Shown: positions 1-7,762, counted from the stretch's first letter. The stretch: 21,701 bases of DNA from Brooklawnia sp049651565 (GCF_049651565.1 NZ_JBASCI010000020.1:1-21701), one strand, 5' to 3'. Made by a program: numbers and translations. The notes: generated by a model from the letters alone, not told the origin.

Positions 1-428
1 ACCGAGATGGTGATCTGGGGGGCGGTGGCCATGTCGCCGCCCACCAGGGCCACCCCGGCCAGGTCGGCCTCTTCGCGGACTCCGGTCATGAACTCCTTGA
101 CCCACAGGTACTCCAGGCCGGCCGGTGCCCCCAGGCCGATCACCATGATGGTGGGCCTGGCGCCCATGGATTCGATATCGGCGACGCTGCCCGCGACCGC
201 CTTGTGCCCCACGTCGGCGGGGCTCGACCAGTCGCGTCGGAAGTCGTGACCCTCGACGATCATGTCGACGGTGATGACGGCCGAACCGTTGACCAGGAAG
301 ACCGCGGCGTCGTCGCCGGGCCCCACCGAGACCGACGGCGGCATGGCCAGCCGCCGGGTGATGTCACCGATCAGGCCGAACTCACCGGCGTCGGATATGG
401 TTCGCGGTTCCGGCGGCGTCGGCGTCAT
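1..428 (-). CDS. thiL: Thiamine-monophosphate kinase ThiL, N-terminal part (3' end outside window)
   Basis: The enzyme phosphorylates thiamine monophosphate to thiamine diphosphate with ATP in the cytoplasm. Translating the minus strand from the ATG at 428 gives about 142 residues with the ThiL/PurM-like N-domain pattern: a GEFGLI opening near residue 15, the metal-binding GPGDDAA segment (residues 36-42), VDMIVEGHDF around residues 54-63 (the usual form is TDMLVEGVHF), SVADIESMGA (81-90) and GGD (130-132). The family is about 310-330 aa, so more than half is missing beyond the left edge. The start has a weak GTGAGG sequence just before it. The gene begins 9 nt after the ddl stop and is probably the last visible member of the leuC-leuD-plsC-ddl-thiL run. 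The family call is firm. Confidence 0.9.
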   Translation of the reverse strand, partial: MTPTPPEPRTISDAGEFGLIGDITRRLAMPPSVSVGPGDDAAVFLVNGSAVITVDMIVEGHDFRRDWSSPADVGHKAVAGSVADIESMGARPTIMVIGLGAPAGLEYLWVKEFMTGVREEADLAGVALVGGDMATAPQITIS

Positions 429-437
429 GGCCTCACG

Positions 438-1568
438 TTATCGGACGACGGTGTTCGGCCGGTGCAGGGCCTGTTCGAGCAGGTCGGTGATCAGAGCCGG
501 GTAGTCCAGCCCACTGACCTGCCACAGGCTGGGGAACATCGACAGCTCGGTGAACCCGGGCATGGTGTTGACCTCGTTGACCACCACCTCGCCGGTCGGG
601 GTGACGAAGTAGTCGACCCTCGCCAGCCCTTCGCAGCCGAGGGCGGCGAAGCACTTGCCGGCCAGCTGCTGCACCGTCTGCTCGGTCTCGGGGTCCAGGT
701 CCGCGGGGATGCGCAGCTCGACCTGGCCCTCGGTGGGCAGGTACTTGGCGTCGAAGTCGTAGAAGGCGGTTTCGGTGTGCACGACGATCTCGCCGGGACG
801 TGAGGTGCGCACGGCCGTGTCGTCCTGACCGTTCGGTCCGAGGACTGCACACTCGATCTCGCGGGCACCGACGAAGCCCTGCTCCACCACCACCTTCGGG
901 TCCCACCTGACGGCCTCGTCGATGGCGGCGGCCAGCCCGGCTGGCTCGGCCACCCGTCCGATGCCCACCGAGGAACCGCCGCGGGCAGGCTTCACGAAGA
1001 CCGGGTACTCCAGCCGGTTGTTGATGCGCTGGCAGACCTGCTCGCGATCCCGCTGCCACTGGGTGGGCAGGATGGTCTCGTACGGCCCAACGGGCAGCCC
1101 GGCGGCCGCCAGCGAGACCTTCATCAGGTGCTTGTCCATGCCGATGGCGCTGGCCGCCACCCCGGACCCGACATAGGGCAGGCCGAGCATCTCGAGCTGG
1201 CCCTGGATCGTGCCGTCCTCGCCGTAGGGACCGTGCAGCAGCACCAGGGCGACGTCCAGGCGTACCCGGTTCAGCAGCCGGTCACCGTCGCGGGTGACCA
1301 GTTCGACACCCTCCGGTTCGCGCAGCAGGCTGGCCCGCGGCAGGGTCTGGTCGAGTTCGGGCAGCTGGCGTCCCACCTTCTGCAGTGCTGCGATCTGTGG
1401 CAGGTCGATGCGGTGCCAGATGCCGGAAGGTGAGATGCCGATGCCGTGCACCTCGAACCGTTCGGTGTCGATGGCCTTGGCGACACCGGCCGCGGTCAGG
1501 CAGGAGATCTGGTGCTCGCTGCTCTGGCCGCCGAGGATCAGTGCCACGCGGGGGCGGTGTTGGGCCAT
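438..1568 (-). CDS. ddl: D-alanine--D-alanine ligase
   Basis: This ATP-grasp enzyme joins two D-alanines for the peptidoglycan stem peptide. The 376-aa product matches the family length. It shows the N-terminal nucleotide-fold segment LILGGQSSEHQIS, the HGPYGEDGT substrate-loop motif near residue 112, GSGVAASAIGMDK near 136, the ATP-grasp lysine in VKPARGGSSVGI near 193, and the metal-binding VNEVNTMPGFTE near 350. Two in-frame ATGs are adjacent (1571 and 1568). The GAAAGGA ribosome site lies 5 nt from the second and only 2 nt from the first, so I prefer 1568. It lies 9 nt upstream of thiL and about 50 nt downstream of plsC. In many actinobacteria gpsA stands between plsC and ddl; it is absent here. 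The 50-nt gap holds a possible weak stem (GGCTCA 1591-1596 with TGAGCC 1608-1613). Confidence 0.95.
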   Translation of the reverse strand: MAQHRPRVALILGGQSSEHQISCLTAAGVAKAIDTERFEVHGIGISPSGIWHRIDLPQIAALQKVGRQLPELDQTLPRASLLREPEGVELVTRDGDRLLNRVRLDVALVLLHGPYGEDGTIQGQLEMLGLPYVGSGVAASAIGMDKHLMKVSLAAAGLPVGPYETILPTQWQRDREQVCQRINNRLEYPVFVKPARGGSSVGIGRVAEPAGLAAAIDEAVRWDPKVVVEQGFVGAREIECAVLGPNGQDDTAVRTSRPGEIVVHTETAFYDFDAKYLPTEGQVELRIPADLDPETEQTVQQLAGKCFAALGCEGLARVDYFVTPTGEVVVNEVNTMPGFTELSMFPSLWQVSGLDYPALITDLLEQALHRPNTVVR

Positions 1569-1619
1569 CATCGTCCTTTCGCAAGTCCGGGGCTCACCCT
1601 ACCGCCCTGAGCCGCCGAC

Positions 1620-2411
1620 TCAGTGAACGGCTTCGGCCCTTGGCACCCGACGGTCGAGCTTGGGATGCCAGCGGTCGACCGGCGCGGTCTGGCCGCGGAC
1701 CTGTTCCACCAGGGCGGTGATGGTGTCCATGACCTTGGTGGTGGCTGCCCTGGCCGCCTCCCGGTCGTCCAACGCCGAGTTGAACTCGTCGAGGTCGATC
1801 GCTGGACCGGCGACCAGGGTGACCGGGGTGCGGCGCAGCCGGAACGGTCGGATGCCGCGGGGCGGCAGCGCGTAGTTGGCGCCCCACTGGCCGATCGGGA
1901 TCATCGGGGCGCCGACCCGCAGGGCGAGACGGGCCGCGCCGGTGTGCCCGGCCATCGGCCACTCGTCCGGGTCGAAGGTGATCGTTCCCTCGGGGTAGAT
2001 GACCACCACATGGCCCTTGGCCAGGGCGACCTCCGCCGCCTGCAGCGAGTCGCGGGCCTTGTCGCTGGCCCGGAAGACCGGGATCTGCTCGGCAGCACGC
2101 AACAGCCGTCCCATGATGCGGTTGTCGAAGAGGTTGGCACGGGCCAGGAAGTGCGGCCAGCGTCCGTTGTAGACCAGGAACTCCCCGACCAGCACCGGGT
2201 CGAGCGAGCTGATGTGGTTCGGCACCACGATCGCCGGGCCGCTGATCGGGATGTTCTCGGTGCCGCGCCAGTCGGCCCGGGTCCAGATCCGCAGCACGCG
2301 GTGGATCCACGGCGCGAAGATTCGCAGGACGCGGTTGGTCGGCTCCCGGTTGAGCCGGGCGAGCCTACCGAACCGCACCGGGCGGGACCCGGCGGGCAGC
2401 AGTTGGGTCAT
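1620..2411 (-). CDS. plsC: 1-acyl-sn-glycerol-3-phosphate acyltransferase, PlsC family
   Basis: PlsC-type enzymes acylate lysophosphatidate to phosphatidate at the inner face of the membrane. The 263-aa product has the acyltransferase motifs in order: NHISSLDP (residues 65-72, the HX4D catalytic box), QIPVFR (about 109-114) and YPEGTI (139-144, the EGT phosphate-binding box). An amphipathic, basic N-terminal stretch rich in Arg, Ile, Leu and Trp (residues 25-48) could lie on the membrane; no clear transmembrane helix is present. The ATG lies 2 nt after the leuD stop, so translational coupling is likely. Its place inside an amino-acid operon may only reflect growth-linked coexpression. The exact acyl acceptor cannot be read from the sequence. 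Confidence 0.9.
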   Translation of the reverse strand: MTQLLPAGSRPVRFGRLARLNREPTNRVLRIFAPWIHRVLRIWTRADWRGTENIPISGPAIVVPNHISSLDPVLVGEFLVYNGRWPHFLARANLFDNRIMGRLLRAAEQIPVFRASDKARDSLQAAEVALAKGHVVVIYPEGTITFDPDEWPMAGHTGAARLALRVGAPMIPIGQWGANYALPPRGIRPFRLRRTPVTLVAGPAIDLDEFNSALDDREAARAATTKVMDTITALVEQVRGQTAPVDRWHPKLDRRVPRAEAVH

Positions 2412-2413
2412 GG

Positions 2414-3019
2414 TCAGTCGGCCACGCGCATCGGCAGCGTCGTCGGCTTGAAGCTGGGCCGCCGGGCCTCGAAGGCCGCGATCTCATCGGCGTGCCGCAG
2501 GGTTGAGCCGATGTCGTCCAGGCCCTCGAGCAGCCGGTTGGCGGTGTAGTCGTCGATCTGGAATCCGAAGACCTGGTCACCGGCAGTGATGCTGCGGGTG
2601 CGCAGGTCGACGGTCAGCTCGACGCCGGGCTGGGCCTCGATGAACGCCCAGAGTTGCTCGACGACCGGCTGGTCGACGGTTGCGATCAGCAGGCCGGCCT
2701 TGCCGGAGTTGCCGCGGAAGATGTCGCCGAAGCGGGACCCGATCACGACCCGGAAGCCGTAGTTCTGCAGCGCCCAGACCGCGTGCTCGCGGGACGAGCC
2801 GGTGCCGAAGTCAGGCCCGGCGACCAGGACCGAGCCGGCCGAGTAGGCCGGCTGGTTGAGGACGAAGTCGGGGTCGCGCCGCCAGGCGGCGAACAGGCCG
2901 TCCTCGAAACCGGTGCGGGTGATCCGCTTCAGGTAGACGGCCGGGATGATCTGGTCGGTGTCGACGTTGCTGCGGCGCAGCGGGACGGCGACGCCGGTGT
3001 GGGTGGTGAACTTCTCCAT
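2414..3019 (-). CDS. leuD: 3-isopropylmalate dehydratase small subunit
   Basis: LeuD is the swivel-domain subunit that with LeuC converts 2-isopropylmalate to 3-isopropylmalate. If a citramalate route operates, the same enzyme also acts on citramalate. The 201-aa product starts MEKFTTHTGVAVPL and has RRSNVDTDQIIPAVYLKR, the FGTGSSREHA substrate loop (GSSREH is the hallmark) and the segment VVIGSRFGDIFRGNSGKAGLL. An upstream in-frame extension to 3169 is rejected because family homology begins at MEKF and a GAGAGG ribosome site lies 8 nt before this ATG. It starts 13 nt after the leuC stop, and plsC follows 2 nt after its own stop. Confidence 0.97.
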   Translation of the reverse strand: MEKFTTHTGVAVPLRRSNVDTDQIIPAVYLKRITRTGFEDGLFAAWRRDPDFVLNQPAYSAGSVLVAGPDFGTGSSREHAVWALQNYGFRVVIGSRFGDIFRGNSGKAGLLIATVDQPVVEQLWAFIEAQPGVELTVDLRTRSITAGDQVFGFQIDDYTANRLLEGLDDIGSTLRHADEIAAFEARRPSFKPTTLPMRVAD

Positions 3020-3032
3020 GGTCAGTGACCTC

Positions 3033-4430
3033 TCACAGGTCGGACGGGGCTGACAGGTGACCGGTGACCGCGGTGGCGGCGGCCACTGCGGGGCTGACCA
3101 GGTGGGTGCGTCCGCCCTTGCCCTGTCGGCCCTCGAAGTTGCGGTTGCTGGTGGAGGCGCTGCGCTCACCGGGGGCCAACTGGTCGGGGTTCATGCCCAG
3201 GCACATCGAGCAGCCGGCCTCGCGCCACTCTCCGCCGGCGGCCAGGAAGATCTGGTCCAGGCCCTCGGCCATCGCCTGCTGCCGGATCCGGGCGGACGCC
3301 GGCACCACCATCAGCCGCACGCCATCGGCGATCCTGCGGCCCTTCAGGATGTCGGCAGCCAGCCGCAGGTCCTCGATCCGGCCGTTGGTGCAACTGCCCA
3401 GGAAGACGGTGTCGACCTTGATCTGACGCATCGGGGTGCCGGCCTTCAGGTCCATGTACTCCAGCGCCCGCTCGGCGGCGGCCCGCGCGACCTCGTCGGC
3501 CATCTCGGCCGGGTCGGGAACCGACTCGCCCAGGCCGATGCCCTGGCCCGGGTTGGTGCCCCAGGTCACCACCGGGGTGAGGCTGGCTGCGTCGATGTCG
3601 ACCTCGACGTCGAAGACGGCGTCGTCGTCGGTGTGCAGGGTCTGCCAGTAGGCCATCGCGGCGTCCCAGTCGGCGCCCTGCGGCGCGTGCGGGCGGCCCA
3701 ACAGGTAGTCGAAGGTGGTCTGGTCGGGCGCGACCATGCCGGCCTTCGCCCCCCACTCGATCGACATGTTGCAGATCGTCATCCGGCCCTCCATCGACAT
3801 CTTCTCGATGGTGGTGCCGCGGTACTCGGCCATGTAGCCCTGACCGCCGCCGGTGCCGACCTTCGCGATCAGCGCCAGCACGACGTCCTTCGGGGTCACG
3901 TCGGGCGGCAGTTCGCCGTTGATGTTGACCGCCATGGTCTTCGGCCTGGCCTGCTGCAGCGTCTGGGTGGCCAGCACGTGCTCGACTTCGGAGGTGCCGA
4001 TACCGAAGGCCAGCGCACCGAACGCACCGTGGGTGGAGGTGTGCGAATCACCGCAGACGATGGTCAGGCCCGGCTGGGTCAGGCCCAACTGCGGGCCGAT
4101 GGCGTGCACGATGCCCTGGTCGCGGTCGCCCAGAGAGTGGATCGGCACGCCGAACTCGGCGACGTTGCGGCGCAGCGTCTGCACCTGGGTGCGGCTGACC
4201 GGGTCGGCGATCGGCCGGTTGATGTTGATGGTGGGCGTGTTGTGGTCCTCGGTGGCCAGCGTAAGATCGGGACGCCGAACCGGGCGTCCGGCCAGCCGCA
4301 GGCCGTCGAAGGCCTGGGGGCTGGTCACCTCGTGGCACAACTGTAGATCAATGTAAAGCAGGTCGGGCTCGCCGTCACCGGCGCGGACCACGTGGTCGTC
4401 CCACAGCTTTTCACTGAGCGTTTTTCCCAT
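3033..4430 (-). CDS. leuC: 3-isopropylmalate dehydratase large subunit
   Basis: LeuC is the aconitase-fold 4Fe-4S subunit of isopropylmalate isomerase. The 465-aa product (from MGKTLSEKLWDDHVV) has the usual length. It carries DHNTPT (about 62-67), GDSHTSTHGAFG near 127 and all three cluster cysteines: C347 in FLGSCTNGR, then C407 and C410 in CSMCLGMNPD. The closing SNRNFEGRQG segment is also present. An ATG six codons further upstream (4448) is possible, but homology starts at MGKT. Expression is probably from the 52-bp divergent region shared with ltbR, which contains a perfect inverted repeat. It is the first gene of the leuCD-plsC-ddl-thiL run. Confidence 0.97.
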   Translation of the reverse strand: MGKTLSEKLWDDHVVRAGDGEPDLLYIDLQLCHEVTSPQAFDGLRLAGRPVRRPDLTLATEDHNTPTININRPIADPVSRTQVQTLRRNVAEFGVPIHSLGDRDQGIVHAIGPQLGLTQPGLTIVCGDSHTSTHGAFGALAFGIGTSEVEHVLATQTLQQARPKTMAVNINGELPPDVTPKDVVLALIAKVGTGGGQGYMAEYRGTTIEKMSMEGRMTICNMSIEWGAKAGMVAPDQTTFDYLLGRPHAPQGADWDAAMAYWQTLHTDDDAVFDVEVDIDAASLTPVVTWGTNPGQGIGLGESVPDPAEMADEVARAAAERALEYMDLKAGTPMRQIKVDTVFLGSCTNGRIEDLRLAADILKGRRIADGVRLMVVPASARIRQQAMAEGLDQIFLAAGGEWREAGCSMCLGMNPDQLAPGERSASTSNRNFEGRQGKGGRTHLVSPAVAAATAVTGHLSAPSDL

Positions 4431-4447
4431 GCCCCCATCATGACACA

Positions 4448-4479
4448 TTGCTGTTCAGATGGTGAGATGTTAATCTCAC
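4448..4479. promoter_or_regulatory. Divergent leuC/ltbR promoter with inverted-repeat operator
   Basis: The leuC and ltbR start codons are 52 bp apart. On the plus strand TTGCTG (4448-4453) and TAATCT (4471-4476) are 17 bp apart, and the ltbR ATG follows 6 nt after the -10, so transcription would begin at or next to the start codon. A perfect inverted repeat, GTGAGAT-GTTA-ATCTCAC (4462-4479), covers the ltbR -10. It also covers a candidate minus-strand leuC -10, TAACAT (4472 to 4467). A repressor bound here could block both genes. IclR-family LtbR/NdgR proteins are known regulators of leuCD in actinobacteria; assigning this site to LtbR is an inference. Confidence 0.6.
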
Positions 4480-4482
4480 AGT

Positions 4483-5208
4483 ATGGACGAATCATCTGGT
4501 GTCGGAGTGCTCGACAAGGCGGCCGTGGTGTTGACCGCGTTGGAGTCGGGTCCGATGACCCTGGCCGGTCTGGTGCAGACCACCGGGCTGGCGCGCCCCA
4601 CCGCGCACCGGCTCGCGGTGGCGCTGGAGCACCACCGGTTGGTGGGACGCGACCTGCAGGGCCGGTTCATCCTTGGTCCCCGGCTGGGCGAACTGGCCTC
4701 GGCCGCCGGCGAGGACCGGCTGCTGACCACCGCTGGCCCGATCCTGAACCGGCTACGGGACATCACCGGCGAATCCGCCCAGCTCTTCCGCCGGCAGGGT
4801 GACGTGCGGGTCTGCGTGGCGGCGGCGGAGCGTCCCAGCGGCCTGCGCGATTCGATCCCGGTGGGCAGCCAACTGGCGATGACCGCCGGTTCGGCCGCCC
4901 AGGTGCTGCTGGCGTGGGAGGAGCCGGAGCGGCTCCGGCGCGAGCTGGCCAATGCGAACTTCTCGGCGGTGGCGTTGACCGGTGTACGCCGGCGCGGTTG
5001 GGCCCAGTCAGTGGCCGAACGCGAACCAGGCGTCGCGTCGGTGAGTGCCCCGGTGCGCTCTCCGGGCGGCAAGGTGATCGCCGCCGTGTCGGTCTCGGGA
5101 CCCATCGAGCGGCTGAGCCGGCAACCGGGACGCCTGCACGCCGCCGCGGTGATGGCGGCAGCCGAACGGCTCAGTGAGGTGCTGCGCCGCAGCGCCGAGA
5201 GCGACTGA
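4483..5208 (+). CDS. ltbR: IclR-family transcriptional regulator of leucine genes (LtbR/NdgR type)
   Basis: The 241-aa product has the two-part IclR layout. An N-terminal winged helix-turn-helix spans about residues 8-68 (VLDKAAVVLTALESGPMTLA, recognition region GLARPTAHRLAVALE). A C-terminal effector-binding domain spans about 80-235 and includes PVGSQLAMTAGSAAQVLLA and SVSAPVRSPGGKVIAAVSVSG. In actinobacteria an IclR protein divergent from leuCD is typically LtbR (Corynebacterium) or NdgR (Streptomyces), controlling leucine and other amino-acid genes. Here it is exactly divergent from leuC, which supports the assignment. No Shine-Dalgarno precedes the ATG; the -10 ends 6 nt before it. The gene converges with the dehydrogenase gene, with 10 nt between the stops. 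Confidence 0.88.
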   Translation: MDESSGVGVLDKAAVVLTALESGPMTLAGLVQTTGLARPTAHRLAVALEHHRLVGRDLQGRFILGPRLGELASAAGEDRLLTTAGPILNRLRDITGESAQLFRRQGDVRVCVAAAERPSGLRDSIPVGSQLAMTAGSAAQVLLAWEEPERLRRELANANFSAVALTGVRRRGWAQSVAEREPGVASVSAPVRSPGGKVIAAVSVSGPIERLSRQPGRLHAAAVMAAAERLSEVLRRSAESD

Positions 5209-5218
5209 CCCTCCCGGG

Positions 5219-6103
5219 CTACTGCTCGGCGATGAACTTCTGGACGACAGCGGTGTCCTCCCAGCCCCAGCCGGCGTCCACCACGCCCTGGAAGGCGTCC
5301 AGCAGGCGATCACCCTGCACGGTGGCGGTTCCGGTGCGACCCGCCTCGTCCAGGTAGGCCTTGAGGTCCTTGATCCAGAAGACCGCTGCCCCGGATACCG
5401 AGTAGTCCTTGGCCACGTAGCGGGGCCCCTTGTCGGCCATGATCCTGCTGCTGGCGTAGCCGCCCAGCATCAGCTCGAACAGCTTGCCGACGTCGAGGCC
5501 GGCGCGCTCGGCGACTACCGCGGCCTCGGCGTTGGCCACGATGCTGGCCGCGCAGATGAGCTGGTTGCAGGCCTTGGCCACTTCGCCCGCCCCGGTCGGC
5601 CCGAGGTGCACCGGGTTGCCGGTCAGCGACAGGTAGGGCATCGCCTTCGCCACGAGCTCATCGGGACCGCCGACCATGATCGACAGGGTGCCGGCCTCGG
5701 CGCCCACCTGCCCGCCGGAGACCGGGGCGTCGATGACCCGGACGCGGCCAGCGCTGGCCTGGCGCAGCTCGTCGTCCAGTTGGCGAATGGCGTCCGGGGC
5801 GACGGTGGAACTGATCACGACCAGCACGTCGCGTCCTTCGGCGCCGGCCAGCAACCCATCCGGCCCCTCCAGCACTGCCCGCACCTGCGGCACGTCGGGA
5901 ACCATGAAGAAGACCACGTCGGCCTGCTGGCCCAGGGCGCGAGCGGTCGGTGCCCAGACCGCTCCGCCGGCCAGCAGTTCGCCGACCCGCTCCGAGCTCA
6001 TGTCGTGCAGGACCATGGTGTCGCCGGCAGGCAGTTGCCGGAAGATGTGCGAGGCCATCGGACGGCCCATCGTGCCCAACCCAACGAAACCGATCGTCGT
6101 CAT
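5219..6103 (-). CDS. NAD(P)-dependent beta-hydroxyacid dehydrogenase (3-hydroxyisobutyrate dehydrogenase / tartronate semialdehyde reductase family)
   Basis: The 294-aa product has the usual family length and architecture. A Rossmann nucleotide site at GFVGLGTMGRPMA (G8, G10, G13) is followed by ISST (about 97-100), the substrate motif DAPVSGG (125-131), and GAGEVAKACNQ with the catalytic lysine K177 and N180. An all-helical C-domain contains KDLK (245-248). Substrate is uncertain: 3-hydroxyisobutyrate would link to valine breakdown and tartronate semialdehyde to glyoxylate use. The start has GGGGGA about 6 nt upstream. A possible -10, TAGGCT, lies at 6144 to 6139 on this strand. It converges with ltbR; the neighbouring M23 gene is 90 nt upstream in the same direction. 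Confidence 0.85.
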   Translation of the reverse strand: MTTIGFVGLGTMGRPMASHIFRQLPAGDTMVLHDMSSERVGELLAGGAVWAPTARALGQQADVVFFMVPDVPQVRAVLEGPDGLLAGAEGRDVLVVISSTVAPDAIRQLDDELRQASAGRVRVIDAPVSGGQVGAEAGTLSIMVGGPDELVAKAMPYLSLTGNPVHLGPTGAGEVAKACNQLICAASIVANAEAAVVAERAGLDVGKLFELMLGGYASSRIMADKGPRYVAKDYSVSGAAVFWIKDLKAYLDEAGRTGTATVQGDRLLDAFQGVVDAGWGWEDTAVVQKFIAEQ

Positions 6104-6193
6104 CGATATCCCCCATGAGATCTGTGGCTGGGCACAAAGCCTAGGGCATTGATTCCCGGGACGTGCCAGTTGTGGCCACGCGCAGCTGCCTGC

Positions 6194-7477
6194 TCAGACG
6201 ACCGGCGCCTCGACCAGCTCCTCATCCACCATCGCCAGGCCCGGTTCGGTGGCCACGGTGGACGCCGACGGCTGCGGGGTCTCGAGCCCGGTCGGCTGCT
6301 CGCTCGCGGTGGTCGGCTGGCTGGCCGGTGGCTCCGGCGCCTGGCTGGGTGAGGGCGTGGACGATCCGCTGGGCGTAGGTGCGAGGGGAGTGGATGGTTG
6401 CGGGGTGGTGCTGGGTTCCGGTTCACCGGGCTTCGACGCAGTGGGGGTAGTGCTGCCGGAGGGGTCAGGGCTGGGTGTCCCGCTCCCGCTGGGCGTCCCG
6501 CCTGGATCGGGCGTCTGGCCGGGTTCAGGAGTTGCGCTGGGGTGCGGGGTCTGGCTGGGATCGGGCGTCTGGGAGGGTGTCGGGCGGGGGGTCGCGTCCG
6601 GCGGTTGGCAATCGTCGGGAAGCTCACCCTCGATGGGGACCAGGCCGCCGCTCTCCTCGGCGTCCTCGGGATCGACCGTGATCTGGCATGGGTCGGGCAC
6701 CTGGGACGGGCTGGGGGTGGGGCTCGGGGACTCGGACGCCTCGTCGGTCGGCTCGCCGGGCGTGCTGCCCTGGCCGAAGGTCGTCGGGTTCGCAGCCGGG
6801 TTCCCGGTCAGGTACGGCAACGGGTCGGTGAAGCCACCGTTGACGATGATCTCGAAGTGCAGGTGGCATCCGGTGGAGCGACCGGTGGTACCCACCAGCC
6901 CAACCGCGTTCGACTGGGTGGCCTCGTCACCGACCTGCACCATGACCTGCTGCAGGTGGCTGTACGTGCTCTGAATGCCCTCCCCGTGGTCGACGACCAC
7001 CCGGTAACCGTAGCCGCCGGCAGCGCCGGTGAAAGTGACCCGTCCCGGCCGGGTGGCGCCCACCGGCGTCCCACAGGGATCGCCGAAGTCGATGCCGCTG
7101 TGGAAGGCTGCACCGCCGGTGAGCGGGTCGGACCGGAAACCGAACGGCGAGGTGATCAGTTTCGACGGCGTCGGCCACAGCCAACGTGCGGCGTCCGGTT
7201 CGACCGGGATCTCGGCGGCGGCGAGGTCGGCGGCTGCCTGCCCGGCGCCTTCGGTGAACCCGGGCGGGTCCAGCAGGGCCGCACCCAGGTCGGCCGACGG
7301 CCCACCGGCACCGGTGGCGACCTGTTGGGACAGCGGCTCGTCGGCTGGCGCCGAGTGGACCGGTGCGATCGCGACGAACGACGCGTCCCGGCTGGTGCTG
7401 GCGGCCTGCATGGTTGGCAGTGCGACCAGGGCCGCGGCGCATATCAGTCCGAACAGGTTCAGCCTTGAACCGGCCAT
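6194..7477 (-). CDS. Secreted M23-family metallopeptidase with long Pro/Ser/Thr-rich tail
   Basis: The 427-aa product begins with a Sec-type signal peptide: MAGSR, hydrophobic core LNLFGLICAAALVALPTMQA, cleavage probably near residue 25. A spacer follows, then an M23 (LytM/Gly-Gly endopeptidase) domain at about 104-222. The zinc and catalytic residues are visible: H126 and D130 in HSGIDFGD, H174 in TYSHLQ, and H205/H207 in CHLHFE. C134 and C204 might form a disulfide. From about 228 to 411 the chain is low-complexity Pro/Ser/Thr/Glu with repeated TPDPSQTP-like units, a form typical of cell-wall-spanning linkers. No LPXTG signal or C-terminal membrane helix is seen, so the tail may hold the enzyme in the wall non-covalently. 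The family cleaves peptidoglycan cross-bridges. The ribosome site (GAGTTGGTGA) is weak. Confidence 0.88.
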   Translation of the reverse strand: MAGSRLNLFGLICAAALVALPTMQAASTSRDASFVAIAPVHSAPADEPLSQQVATGAGGPSADLGAALLDPPGFTEGAGQAAADLAAAEIPVEPDAARWLWPTPSKLITSPFGFRSDPLTGGAAFHSGIDFGDPCGTPVGATRPGRVTFTGAAGGYGYRVVVDHGEGIQSTYSHLQQVMVQVGDEATQSNAVGLVGTTGRSTGCHLHFEIIVNGGFTDPLPYLTGNPAANPTTFGQGSTPGEPTDEASESPSPTPSPSQVPDPCQITVDPEDAEESGGLVPIEGELPDDCQPPDATPRPTPSQTPDPSQTPHPSATPEPGQTPDPGGTPSGSGTPSPDPSGSTTPTASKPGEPEPSTTPQPSTPLAPTPSGSSTPSPSQAPEPPASQPTTASEQPTGLETPQPSASTVATEPGLAMVDEELVEAPVV

Positions 7478-7589
7478 TCACCAACTCGCTTCTGCAGGAC
7501 GTGACCGGGGTGTTGCGACTTGTCATCACAGTAACCCCGATGCGTCCCGATAACCAGCGCTACAAGCTAATTTGCCCACAACGTGACAA

Positions 7590-7614
7590 CGCCCCACCCG
7601 AATGGGGTGAGGCG
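7590..7614 (-). terminator. Hairpin terminator downstream of the tRNA pair
   Basis: The arms are 10 positions long with one C/A mismatch (7590-7599 with 7605-7614) around a 5-nt loop. On the minus strand the hairpin follows tRNA-Glu by 12 nt and is followed by a modest T-containing stretch (GTTGTCACGTT). The position fits termination of the tRNA-Gln/tRNA-Glu transcript before the M23 gene. Confidence 0.6.
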
Positions 7615-7626
7615 CTGTCTGCTGGG

Positions 7627-7699
7627 TAGCCCCGAGCGGATTCGAACCGCCGTTACAGCCTTGAGAGGGCCGCGTGCTAGGCCACTACACTACGGGGCC
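7627..7699 (-). tRNA. tRNA-Glu (anticodon CTC)
   Basis: Read on the minus strand, the 73-nt sequence folds as a tRNA. The acceptor arm is GGCCCCG with CGGGGCT (one G-T pair) and the anticodon stem is CGGCC/GGCTG. The loop CTCTCAA places CTC at positions 34-36, decoding GAG, and GGTTCGAATCC forms the T loop. The discriminator is A. The next bases are CCC rather than CCA, so CCA would be added after transcription. It lies downstream of tRNA-Gln and is likely co-transcribed with it. Confidence 0.93.
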
Positions 7700-7762
7700 G
7701 TGTTGACTTTTCGATCTTCGATTGTACCGGGCTCCCGGCCTCCAGCAACCCGTTCGGACTGC

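Noticed and set aside
3020..3169. 50-residue N-terminal extension of LeuD
   Set aside because: The extension overlaps the leuC end, has no family similarity, and a ribosome site precedes the internal ATG.
3057..4346. Long plus-strand frame opposite leuC
   Set aside because: It is antisense to a gene with all LeuC motifs, and its composition is typical of a shadow frame.
7478..7589. c-di-AMP (ydaO-type) riboswitch upstream of the M23 gene
   Set aside because: Such switches often precede actinobacterial wall hydrolase genes, but the available 112 nt before the tRNA terminator is short and I could not recognise the conserved core.
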